Origin: an uncultured Kiritimatiellota bacterium
GTDB lineage: Bacteria; Verrucomicrobiota; Kiritimatiellia; RFP12; DVOR01
Direction of reading: 5' to 3'
Assembly (NCBI GenBank): GCA_944389545.1
Contig: CALXMT010000012.1
Coordinates: forward strand, 1-61,862
DNA length: 61,862 bases
Shown: positions 1-9,900 of the stretch, in pieces
Position numbering within the stretch: the first letter of the stretch is position 1
Layout: each line of letters starts with the position of its first letter
The notes under the pieces: generated by a model
The model's database searches: none
What the model was told of the DNA's origin: nothing
Seen by the model: only the letters and a program-made list of their open reading frames with translations
Made by a program: the position numbers and the translations under genes

Positions 1-109
1 CCCCTCCTTTTCCGTTCCCCTCAATTATTTTTCTCTACCCCCAAAAATATAGTTGACTGCATCTCCTGAATCTCCTGCTGGGGCGTCCCGGTGATATCGG
101 GGAAGTCTT

Positions 110-275
110 CCGCAAAGACGCCAGTGCGCGCGAAGCCAGATGGGCTAACGCCGGTCGCTTTGCGGGCTGAACGCCCGCTGATTGCTCCCTCCCGCCCATC
201 GTCTTCGCGCTTGGTCGACTCCCGCGTCGACCTTTGGCACGTCGCAGACGTGCCGGGGTGCAGGAAAGGGGCGCT
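110..275 (+). repeat. 166-bp intergenic repeat, copy 1
   Basis: Aligns without gaps to 2051-2216, with about five mismatches by eye; the first 100 bases also match 43001-43100. It includes an internal dyad (GCGGGC/GCCCGC) and ends by entering a GGGGCGCT hairpin whose length differs between copies 1 and 2. No convincing reading frame; function unknown. Confidence 0.85.
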
Positions 276-292
276 CCGCCGGAGCGCCCCTT
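266..292. repeat. 12-bp-stem hairpin in the -35 position
   Basis: AAGGGGCGCTCC, loop GCC, then the exact reverse complement ending in CTT. It occupies the place where a -35 box would sit relative to the TATACT at 297-302. The equivalent hairpin in repeat copy 2 has only a 7-bp stem, so the stem is variable within a constant context. Confidence 0.75.
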
Positions 293-302
293 ATGCTATA
301 CT
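292..302 (+). promoter_or_regulatory. Extended -10 promoter TATGCTATACT
   Basis: TATGCTATACT lies 18 bases before the ATG at 321. The same word, or TATGCTATAG, lies just upstream of three other genes in the window (26450-26460 minus, 30381-30391, 38586-38596), which supports a promoter role. No recognisable -35 box is present because a hairpin occupies that position. Confidence 0.6.
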
Positions 303-320
303 GTAGGCAAGGAGTTCGGC

Positions 321-1895
321 ATGGAAGAAGAGAAAATCGCGCAGGGAACCTATGACTTCCGCATTATGCGGGAGGATGGATTCCGTTATGTGGACAAGAC
401 CGCATTGCTCTATCCGCTCATCACGCGTGGGCGGGATGCCTTCTTTTTCATCTCCCGTCCGCGGCGCTTCGGCAAGTCGCTCATGCTCTCGACGTTGGAG
501 TATCTCTTCCAAGGCCGCCGTGACCTCTTCAAGGGCCTCGCCATCGATCGGATGGACTACGACTGGGAATCTTACCCCGTTCTCCACTTCAACTTCGGCA
601 CGATGGACGTGGAGACGTTCGACACTTTCAATTCAGGTTTTGTGGCACGTGTCCAAGAAGTGATTGAGGATGCCAAAGCCACTTATAATCCCACCCTAGC
701 CCCGAACGACAACTTCTCACGCGCTATCAAGGCCCTTGCACGGGAGCGCGGCAAGCCCGTGGTTATCCTCATTGACGAGTACGACGCGCCTGTTGGTCAC
801 GCGCTGAACGACATCGCCAAGGCCAAGGCCATCCGCGCCAAACTTTCCGCCTTTTACGGCGAAATCAAGAACAACGTCGGCAACATCCGCTTCATGATGA
901 TGACCGGTGTGACGCGGTTCACGCAGCTCTCCGTCTTCTCGGCGCTCAACAACCTCACCGACCTGACGATGGATAGTCGCTATGCCACGCTCCTTGGTTA
1001 CACCGATGAGGAGCTGGGCGCCAACTTCAGCAAGACGTTGCACCGCCATGCCGAAGTTATGGGCCTTTCCTACGAGGATTACCGCGAAAAGCTTCGCTGG
1101 TGGTACAACGGTTACCGTTTCTCTCCGGATTGCGAGGAGAAAGTCTACAATCCCTTTGCCATTGGGCAAACCCTCGGCGCATTGAAGCGTCGCTTCATCG
1201 GCACCTGGATTTCCACCGGCCAGACTTCCACCGTCATCAACTACTTCACAAACAACCAACTCGTCGAGAAGGACTACGAGAACGTCGAGGATGTCTTTGA
1301 GGAAGACCTGGACGTCTGCGGTTTGGAAAACATCCGCCCCATCGCCATGCTCTACCAAGGCGGCTACCTCACCATCAAAGATTTCCAAGACGGAGTCTTC
1401 ACGCTTGGCATCCCGGACGAAGAGGTCCGCCGTGCCTTCAACGCCCAGCTCGTCAAAAAATTTGCACAGAAGGAAGACAACCACTATCTCAGCATGGTCA
1501 GCCGGGCCTTGAAGCAGGCCGACTTCGACACCTTCTTCGGCAATCTCTCCGACCTCTACGCCCATCTCATCTACGGCCCCAAAGAAGAGCGCGTGCAGGA
1601 ATTCTCTTTCCAACGCATCCTCTACGTACTGCTGACCGCCAGTGGTTTCTTCCGCGTCACCGCCGAAGACCGCCAGGCCCACGGTCGCGCAGACCTCGTT
1701 GCCGAGACCCCCGAGCGCGTCTTTGTCTTCGAACTCAAGGTTGACGGCACGCCCCAAGAGGCCATCGAACAAATCAAGGAAAAGGGTTACGCCGAGCCCT
1801 ACCGCCACAGCGGCAAAGAGGTCCACCTCATCGGCCTCTCCTTCGATGGTCAGACCCGCCACCTCACCGGCACCGCCGCCGATCGGCTCGACTGA
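321..1895 (+). CDS. AAA-ATPase-like protein with C-terminal PD-(D/E)XK nuclease-like domain
   Basis: 524 residues. The ATG at 321 is chosen because AAGGAG lies about 7 bases upstream; the frame is open further upstream but only through repeat DNA. Residues 1-330 match the AAA-ATPase_like family (PF09820 type): a Walker A-like SRPRRFGKS near residues 45-53 and a Walker B ILIDEYDAP near 149-157. The C-terminal third carries a PDDEXK_9-type motif: GRADLV near 455 followed by VFVFELK near 468-474. Such proteins occur in large paralogous sets in gut anaerobes; their role is not established, and defence or mobile-element functions are only suspected. It stands alone, and a module hairpin starts about 15 bases after the stop. 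The family call is firm; the function is unknown. Confidence 0.85.
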   Translation: MEEEKIAQGTYDFRIMREDGFRYVDKTALLYPLITRGRDAFFFISRPRRFGKSLMLSTLEYLFQGRRDLFKGLAIDRMDYDWESYPVLHFNFGTMDVETFDTFNSGFVARVQEVIEDAKATYNPTLAPNDNFSRAIKALARERGKPVVILIDEYDAPVGHALNDIAKAKAIRAKLSAFYGEIKNNVGNIRFMMMTGVTRFTQLSVFSALNNLTDLTMDSRYATLLGYTDEELGANFSKTLHRHAEVMGLSYEDYREKLRWWYNGYRFSPDCEEKVYNPFAIGQTLGALKRRFIGTWISTGQTSTVINYFTNNQLVEKDYENVEDVFEEDLDVCGLENIRPIAMLYQGGYLTIKDFQDGVFTLGIPDEEVRRAFNAQLVKKFAQKEDNHYLSMVSRALKQADFDTFFGNLSDLYAHLIYGPKEERVQEFSFQRILYVLLTASGFFRVTAEDRQAHGRADLVAETPERVFVFELKVDGTPQEAIEQIKEKGYAEPYRHSGKEVHLIGLSFDGQTRHLTGTAADRLD

Positions 1896-2050
1896 TTTCC
1901 ACGAAGACACAAGGGGCGGCGTTGCCGCCCCGGAGAACAGAAAACAGAGAACGGAGCGTGCAGGCGCGAAGCGCCAAACCTTCCACGGCCACAGAACGCC
2001 CCTGCGGGGCGACTGGCGAAGCCTCTGTGCAAGTGGCGAGTTTCCCTTTC

Positions 2051-2216
2051 CCGCAAAGACGCCAGTGCGCGCGAAGCCTGATGGGCTAACGCCGGTCGCT
2101 TTGCGGACTAAACGCCCGCTGATCGCTCCCTCCCGCCCATCGTCTTCGCGCTTGCTCGACTCCCGCGTCGACCTTTGGCACGTCGCAGACGTGCCGGGGT
2201 GCAGGAAAGGGGCGCT
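2051..2216 (+). repeat. 166-bp intergenic repeat, copy 2
   Basis: Gap-free match to 110-275. The 27 bases upstream (2024-2050) are also shared with copy 3 at 42974-43000. Its terminal hairpin is GGGGCGC/TTT/GCGCCCC, shorter than the one ending copy 1. Confidence 0.85.
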
Positions 2217-2700
2217 TTGCGCCCCGGAGAACGGAGAACAGAGCGTGCAGGCCCAAAGGGCCAAACCTTCCACGGCCACGGAGAACAGAACGCGCGACAA
2301 GCGCGCGACTGGCAAGCCACTGTACGTAAGAGCATAGCCGCTGCTTTCTACCGCGTCGTTCAGTTGGCACGTCCATCGGACGTGCCGGGGGTGCAGGGGA
2401 GATTGGAAGCTTGGAAGTTTAGAGGTTTGGAGGCTTGGCTTTCTCGGTGGGGCTCCGCCCCACACCCCTACAATTCCTCCGTCGCCCGTTTACCGGGCGC
2501 TCTGTTCTCCGTGGCCGTGGAAGGTTTGCGGCTTCGCCGCTGCACGCTCTGTTCTCCGTTCTCCGGGGCGGCATTAGCCGCCCCTCCCCTGCCAGGGCGT
2601 GGGGCAGCGCCCCACACTTTCCAATCAGCTAATTTTCTTTGTGCCCTTTGCGGTCCTTTGTGTTCTTTGTGGTAAAACATTCTGGCAGTCAGCCGGCGGC

Positions 2701-2993
2701 AGCCGGCCCCTAATCGGCTCCAATCTGCGTAATCGGCGGTTTCTTTTGCGACGTCTTCTCAAGCGTCGCGGTAGGACATATAGGACGTATAGGACATATA
2801 GGACGGGGCGGCTAATGCCGCCCTGTATGCACAGTGACCTCTTCGTCGCCCCGTAGGGGCGTTCCGTTCTCCGTTCTCCGTGGCCGTGGAAGGTTTGCCC
2901 TTCGGGCTGCACGCTCTGTTCTCCGGGGTGGCGAAAGCCGCCCCTTGGTTCTTCGTGCTCTTCGTGTCAGCCCCGCAGGGCAAACCCTTCACA
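2701..2993. repeat. Intergenic block duplicated 55 kb away
   Basis: Almost identical to about 57970-58231: the same order of CGGCCCCTAATCGG, AAGCGTCGCGGTAGGACATA, GGCGGCTAATGCCGCC, a CGCCCC hairpin, heptamers, GGGGYGGC/GCCGCCCC and CAGCCCCGCAGGGCAAACC. This copy has one extra module (about 2880-2925, the GTGGAAGGTTTG...TGCACGC hairpin), replaced in the other copy by plain heptamers. Confidence 0.8.
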
Positions 2994-3094
2994 CGCTTCC
3001 ACCGCCCCGCCCGTCGCCCCGCAGGGGCGCTCTGTGGCCGTGGAAGGTTTGGCGCTTCGCGCCTGCACGCTCCGTTCTCTGTTCTCCGTTCTCC

Positions 3095-3137
3095 AGAGAA
3101 AAAGGGGGCGCGGCATCGCCGCGTCCCCTTTTTCTCT
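3095..3137. repeat. 20-bp-stem hairpin upstream of the lipoprotein gene
   Basis: Arms 3095-3114 and 3118-3137 around loop ATC, complementary at 19 of 20 positions plus one G-T. It begins AGAGAAAAAGGGGG and so grows out of the GAGAACG heptamer tract on its left. As a + strand terminator its tail would be T5 followed by CTCT, so it could stop upstream transcription, but it has the same layout as the other module hairpins. Confidence 0.7.
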
Positions 3138-3200
3138 TGCACGCTTGCCTCCAATGTGCTACTTTATCAATGTATGCTTGAGTCAAGAAAGAGGATTTCT

Positions 3201-3917
3201 ATGCGGATAGCGTGGCTTCCGCATGCGGCGAAAAGAATCGCCGCGTGCGCCTTGTTTGCCTTTGGAACCTTGATTTTGCAAGGGTGCGGCGACGATTCCG
3301 AATCTGCGGCGGGGGCCCCTGCGGCGCCCACGAAAGACGTCGCGCCCGCGCCCGACCCCTACGCGGCGCTCGACGCGAAGTTCCCCGAAGGCCGCCCCAA
3401 ACCCTCCTCCGTGGAGGAGCGCGGGCAAGATTCTGACTACCAGGCGGCCCTCCAGGTTCTCCAAGACGAGACCTTCCGTCTGAACCAGGCCGTCGCCGCC
3501 GCGCAGGCCGAGGTCGACGCCTTCCGCGCCCAGTACGCCAAGGACGCCACCCGCCGCTTCGGCCACGCGCCCTCCGAGGCGGATCTCGACGCCTCCCTCG
3601 CCAACCACGCCCACTATCAGAAGCTCGCCCAAGCCCTCGCCGATGCCCAGGCCGCCGTTGCCGCCAACCGCGCCAAGGCCCGCGCGCTCATCAACGAGAA
3701 GCGCTTCGGCCAGACCCAGGCCTACGATGCCCTTCGCCGCGAGGCCGATGCCGCGGCCCTCGCCGCCGGTGTCCCCCTGCGCAACGACACCCCGCAACCC
3801 GCCCCCGCCGCCCCGGCCAAACCCGCCGCCGCGCCGACCGGCAAACCTGCCGTTTCCGTCACCCCGCAGGCCCTCTCCGAGGCCACGGGCATCCCGCTGG
3901 TCCCTTCGGACCGTTAA
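3201..3917 (+). CDS. Small secreted lipoprotein, unknown function
   Basis: 238 residues. The ATG at 3201 follows AAGAGGA at a normal distance. Residues 1-30 form a lipoprotein signal: MRIAWLPHAAKR, a hydrophobic stretch, then the lipobox LQGC with the lipidated Cys near residue 29. After a Pro/Ala-rich linker, residues 70-180 are Ala/Gln/Asp-rich and probably helical or coiled-coil; the tail is Pro/Ala-rich again (about 200-225). No catalytic motif is visible and the family was not recognised. The stop lies 37 bases before the ATG of the 4286-residue secreted protein, so the two are probably one transcription unit and the lipoprotein may be a chaperone or anchor for it; that is inference. The G-D-D after the Cys would suggest inner-membrane retention under the E. 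coli +2 rule, which may not apply here. Confidence 0.8.
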   Translation: MRIAWLPHAAKRIAACALFAFGTLILQGCGDDSESAAGAPAAPTKDVAPAPDPYAALDAKFPEGRPKPSSVEERGQDSDYQAALQVLQDETFRLNQAVAAAQAEVDAFRAQYAKDATRRFGHAPSEADLDASLANHAHYQKLAQALADAQAAVAANRAKARALINEKRFGQTQAYDALRREADAAALAAGVPLRNDTPQPAPAAPAKPAAAPTGKPAVSVTPQALSEATGIPLVPSDR

Positions 3918-3954
3918 CCCCTTTCAGAGAACCCTCCCCACGAGGCAACACGGT

Positions 3955-6900
3955 ATGAAAATCAAACAAACCTTCCTGATCGCCATCGGCGCAGTCTTGG
4001 GACTCTTTGGCATGGGCCAGGCCTATGCCCAAAGCTTGTCCGGAGTTCACATCCAGAGTATCACCGTGAGTCCGGCCAGTGGGGACACCTCGCAACCGCT
4101 CGCCGTGGGTGACCGGGTTTACTTCGATGTCAAGCTCACGAACACCGGAGCCCTTAACATCACGGGGAACAGCCTCAACCCGGACCTGGCGTCCACGGGC
4201 CAACGGCCTTACCTCCAGCTGAACATGAACCTCAAGGGGACTAGCCAGAAGAACGGCATCTCCCTGGAAACGGACGAGCCCGAGTCGGAGACGACCAACA
4301 CCGCCGTCGCCTTCTACCAAGGCCCGGTCGGCAATGACCCGTTGGCCATGCGCTTCGTCTATGTGGTCCGTCCCGGCGACCTCTCCGCCGACCTGACCTA
4401 CGCCGTCAATGGGAACAATCAGCCCATCTTCAGCGACAACATCAACCGTCTCGCCCTCTCCGTGATCTCGTCCGGCACGGTTCCCTCCTACCAGAGCCTC
4501 TCCGCCTCGGTTCTCACCTTCGCCAGCGATCCTAACGATAAGCCTGAGGACGACCCTGGTAACACCAATCCCGATGTCGCCGTCAACGGTTACACCCTCA
4601 CCGTCGGCGATGTCCGAACCAATAATGAAGGCGTTCTCTACCAGGGCGTCAACCCCGCCACCCTCGCCTTGCCCGATGGCGCCGCCGTCTCCACCTTCGC
4701 CACCTCCCAGCTCGCCACCGCATGCCGCTTCTGGGTCGAATATAATGACGGCGGCACCTGGAAGCAGGTCCCCGCCGGCGTCACCTCTATGACCCGCGAC
4801 AACGCGCAGATCAAGCAGGGCGACGTCACCGCCGCCCTCGCCGCTCCCTTTAATAATACGTACTCCGCCACCGTCCGCGGCCCCACCACCTCCACCTTCA
4901 CCGAGCAGAAGCTCTTCCTCAACATCCCGCGCAACAACGCCTATCCTGCCGATGGTCAGATTCGCCTCTGCTACGGCGTCCCGCCCACCAACAACACCAC
5001 CAAGACCACCTATTCTTGGTGGGAATACACCCTCACGGCGACCCCGCTCATCACTGACGGCGCCTCCAACCTGGGCTATGCCGTCAGCAACTCCGCCCTC
5101 GATCGCAACAGCGACATCACCCTCTCCGGGTGCTCCGCCTCGTCTGGCTTGAATAACGTCACCATCGACGGCGGTGCCGGCAACACCGGCGTCATCATCG
5201 CCAGCGCCGGCGACGCCTTCACCATCTCCATCGCTAAGAACGCCAACGTCATTGCGGACAACTCCCCGCTCTACGCCGTCATCGAACCCCTCTCCACGAA
5301 CACCCTCGGCATCACCGCCGATCGCTACTACGTCCCCATCGACGTCACCGGCGCCACCACCGCCAACGCCACCTTCTCTGTTCCCGATAACGTCACCTCC
5401 GGCCAGTCGGTCTTCTTCCGTATCTGGGTGCCTCAGTTGGAAACCCTGACCCAGGGCACCGGCACCATCGATGTGCCCTTCTACCTCCAGGTCGACACCA
5501 CCGCCCACAGCGAATACATCACCATCACCGGCACCGCCTACTCCGGCGAGGAATACTACACCCCGCTCCCGACGGTCGAGGGTGACAACACCACCGCGCC
5601 GCTCAACTATCTCACCTACACCCTCTCCTTCGACGAGGCCTCCGAGGATGCCCGCAACGTGGTGGTCTATCCCGTCGGCGAGGACGCCGACGGCAACTAC
5701 GTCCGCATCGACGACTCCTTCACCTATGCCGATGGTCGCAAGCCCTTCGACGTCATCTCGGAATACATCCGTGTCCAAGGCACCGCCGCCGTCAGCTCCT
5801 CCGCCGATGCCGATTATGTGGTGCGCGTGAATGCCAACGCCACCTCCGGCACCTTCGTGGTCGCCCTGATCAACGACTTCCCCGCCAACTACATGGGCGG
5901 CACCGCCTCTTCTGGCGGCACCACCATCACCGTCCCCAACACCCCGATCCTGGTTGCCAAGACCAGCGACCGCAACGGCAACATCACCGGTGAGAATGAC
6001 GACAGCACCGTGCTGGAAATCACCACCGAGAACCGTGCCCCCACCATCCGCGGTGCTTACGGTCCCAACAACGCCGCCGTCAACCAGGCCGCCACGTGGA
6101 ACTTCACCGTCAATGACGTCGCCTCCGACTACCTCATTGCCCGCCTCTCTTATGGTGACAACAACACCGACACGAAGCTCTACGTCGATGAGGCTCGGAT
6201 GGAGGCCATCATGGGCGCGACCGCTTGGGCGGAGCGCCGGACGGCCTTGATGCAGCAGTACCAGCTGGAAGAGGACGACATCCTCGACCGCTCCACCACC
6301 GGTGCCGAGCAGATCTCCTTCACCCACACCTATACCTCCGGCACCACCGCCAGCTGGTTCTTCACCGTCATCGACTCCAGCGGCGTCCACTCCGACACCG
6401 ATGGCGTGGTCACGCTGGAATCCTCCCAGACCTTCCGCTTCTACGTCCTCTACACGCCCACGCTCCCCGGCTTCGGCTACGTCCAGTTCTCCCCCTCCGA
6501 TGGCAATGACGAGTGGGGCTGGAGCAAGAACCTCACCTTCACCGCCCTGCCCAGGAACGGCGTCACTTCCGCCACCTTCGAGGCCTTCCCCTTCAGGGCC
6601 GGCGACACCCGCTTCACCGGTGTGGACAACTTCCCCACGGCCTCTCTGAGCCGCACCAAGGACTCCTTCTTCTATCGGTGGGAGAACTACGATCAAGCCG
6701 CCGCCGGCGGTGGCACCACCACTATTGTCCCCCAAGGCCGCGAGTACGAGAACCCCATCACCATCAACCGTGTCCAACAGGGCGCCGGTGGCGGTGAGGG
6801 CAACACTGCCGCCGATTGGCAGGACATCACCCTCCAGGTCATCTTCGTCGCCGAATATCACCCCGGTGACGCCATCGACAGCTCGGTCTCCGCGCCTCAG

Positions 6901-9900
6901 CGCGCCAATGCCGCCCGCCTCGGCGACTACAACCAGGATGGCGTGCCGGATGGCTGGATCCTGAACGCCCTCGGCGACACCGACAACTCCCGCGCCATGG
7001 TCGAGGGCGGCACCGTGACCGTCCCCGAAGGCGACGGCCTCCCCGCCATCGGCTGGGTTGACAACATCTACCGTTACGGCGCCGCCGCCGGTGGCCGCCC
7101 CAACGGCTCCTTCGCCGTCGAGGCCAACAACTTCACCGCCAAGATGCGCGTCCGTGGTCGCGACGATGCCCTCAACGCCGCCATCCGCAACCAGATCGAC
7201 AAGGACGGCATCCCCGCCGGTGAGTGGATCTCCAACGTCCAGTGGGTCATCGCCGTCCGTCCCGAGGTCGTCGGCGAGGAGCCGGACGACTTCTCCGGCC
7301 TGAACGTCGGCACCTACGACAACACCTCCTCCACCTACACCCCCGCCTGGCGCACCATCCGCCTCTACACCGGCTCCGCCGCCAGCGTCACCTACACCGG
7401 CAACCGCATCCCGTACACCGCCACGACCCTCGCCAACGATACCGATTGGCACGTCGTGATGGACGAGGACGGTTACGCCATTCAGGCGAACAACACGGAA
7501 GGCCAGCCCTACCGTTACACCACCGTCTACGTCAACGTCAACGCGGATGATCCCGACTACGAGACCTTCCGTGTGGTCTACTCCTCCGAGCCTTGGGGCT
7601 ATCAGCAGACCTCCTACGTCTACCTCGACGAGAACAACCAGGAAATCCGCGACGACAACGACAACCCCATCTTCGACCCCACCCGCGTCGTCCAGACGGT
7701 GCAGAACGGCAACCCCGTCTTCGATGCCCAGGGCAACCCCGTCTACAATCGTCTGCAGCGTAACGGCAACCTCGTCACCGAGACCTTCTGGACCGCAGGT
7801 TCTGAAGTCGCTGGCGTGCCCTTCCCCTATGCCACCGACCCGGGCGAGACCGGCAACATCAGCGAGCTCCAGGGTCAAGTCTGGGCCATCGATGGTCAGT
7901 ACCACTTCACCGACACCCGTGTCGCCGGTGGTATGCTCGTTGACGAGCCCTTCTTCCACAACCGCTACATCGAGGACGGCACGATGACGCCTCGCCTGAC
8001 CTCTTGGCTCGAGCGTTTCCCCAACCTCGACACCAATGATCAGGACAACGACGGTCTGCCCAACGGCTATGAGTACTACTTCTGGTACTACGCCAGCCGC
8101 ATTGCCTACGGCTCCGCCTTCACCATCACCGACGAGGATGGCAACATCGTCCAGCAGCAGCTGAACACCGCCATCTGGCCGGCCATCGATATGCGCAAAC
8201 GCACCGGCGCCAACACGGGCAACGGCTTCACCCTCGGTCGCCGCTTCAACAACGCCTACAACCCCGACCAGGGCCTCACCCAGGGCAACTTCTGGACGCC
8301 CATCCCGGCCTCCGACGTCCTCGCCGCCTTCCATCCCCTCATGGGCGGCAACCCCGGCGCCACCGACACCGACAACGACGGCCTCTCCAACCTGGAAGAG
8401 TTTACCCTCGGCACCAACCCCATCGACTGCGACACCGACGGCGACGGCATGCCCGACGGCTTCGAGGCCGCCTTCGAGGGCCTCAATCCCCTCACCAACG
8501 ACGCCAACGGCAACCCCGACGGCGACTACTACGCCACCGCCACCCTCGAGCTCCATCCCGAGTATCACCACCTCTTCGTGCCGGTGCTGAAGGAAGGCGC
8601 GGTCAACGTCGCCAACGGCCGCCGCGTGGTCTATGACTACGAGGCCTCCGCCTTCTACTCCGTCGCGGAAGCCGACTTCGGCGAGCTCATTGCCGGCGAC
8701 GCCTTGGTCGCCCTCAACGCCTCCCTCGCCGACGTCCAGGCTTGGACCGATGACGTCAAGTTCGCCTCCATCGTCCGGACCGTGACGCTGAGCGACTTCG
8801 ACCTCTATCAGGCCCTCGGCTTCAATCCGAACACTGGCTGGTACGGCAGCCGTCCCACGGGCGCCAACACCCCCAAGTTCTCGGTCTGCCAGCCCGTGAA
8901 CACCGCGCCCTTCACCAACGTCCAGGAGTTCAACGCCGCCGTCCGCAGCGTCAATCGCTCCCCCGATGGTGAGGACATCGAGATCGCCACCTTCATCTCC
9001 CGCGCCAAGGAGACCTCCAACCCCACCAAGGCCGACACCAACGACGACGGCATCCCCGACGGCTGGTCCAACTACGTCGGCTTCTCCACCGCCCGCGCCG
9101 CCGGCGTCGACCAGGACGGCGACGGCCTGACCGCCGTCCAGGAGTTCCAGTGCCGCGTCGCCAACCTCCTCGTTGACGACCCCAACAAGGCGGAAGGCAC
9201 CTGGCCCGAGACCCTCAAGAGCGTCACCCACGAAATCGGCGGCGCCACCTGGGCCAACAAGCTCCTGCCCACCGACCCGTGGGATCCCGACACCGATGGC
9301 GACACCGTCATCGACGGTGACGAAGGCCTCTACTTCCTCTACGGCACCACCTCTGATGCCAGCTATCTCGGCGGCGGCGGTGACCCCAACACCGTCGACA
9401 CCGACGGCGACGGCATCATGGACGGTTGGGAATTCCGTTACGGCATTGCCGCCGACGCGCAGGCCCGTGCTGTCGCAGAAGACGGCATCCGGGATGAGGC
9501 GACCATCACCGCCATGGTCGAGGAGCTCACCGTCTTCGCCCCTGACCCGACCTCCACCAACGATCGCTCTGTCGACTACGACCGTGACGGCCTGACCAAC
9601 TATCAGGAATACCTCACCGGCATCCTGCGTCACTTCCGTTACGACCTCGGCACCCAGGCCGCCCGCCTCTACGCGGACAAGCCCGGCGCCTTCACGATGA
9701 ACAACGCGACCGGCACCATCTCCGAGTGGAGGGAATATCCGGATGTCTACAACGCCATCGAGGATCTCGGCTGGTCCAACGGCGTGCCCTCCCACACCTA
9801 CGCCAACGTCATCGAGGGTGAGGCCGACAATCCGCGCCGTGAACCCGTCGTCGTGAACGCCATTAAGCAGCAGTGGGCCGCCAACATCCAGCCCACCCGC

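Larger units (their letters stand above)
1..320. repeat. Intergenic mosaic upstream of the AAA-ATPase gene
   Basis: No gene is seen. The stretch holds a short ATCTCCTGA-type tandem (about 61-78), the first copy of a 166-bp repeat (110-275), the dyad GGCACGTC/GACGTGCC (about 236-254) and a hairpin (266-292) that runs into the promoter of the next gene. A 15-base word ending in TTGACTGC (46-60) recurs inverted at 61844-61858. Confidence 0.7.
1896..3200. repeat. 1.3-kb intergenic repeat mosaic
   Basis: No gene is supported. In order: hairpin GGGGCGGC/GCCGCCCC (about 1911-1929), GAGAACG heptamers, a GTGCA-type hairpin module (about 1955-1988), a CGCCCC hairpin, the 166-bp repeat copy 2 (2051-2216), a second composite unit (2210-2325), GGCACGTCC/GGACGTGCC, a CTTGGAAG tandem (2405-2440), then reversed composite units at about 2464-2590, 2848-2950 and 3005-3137, with GGCCGGCTAATCGG-type and AGGACATAT tandems between them. 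The long frames across it on both strands are not genes. Confidence 0.8.

Noticed and set aside
717-2465. A 582-codon minus-strand frame covering the AAA-ATPase gene and repeats
   Set aside because: Antisense shadow plus translated repeats; the sense gene has Walker and nuclease motifs and an RBS.
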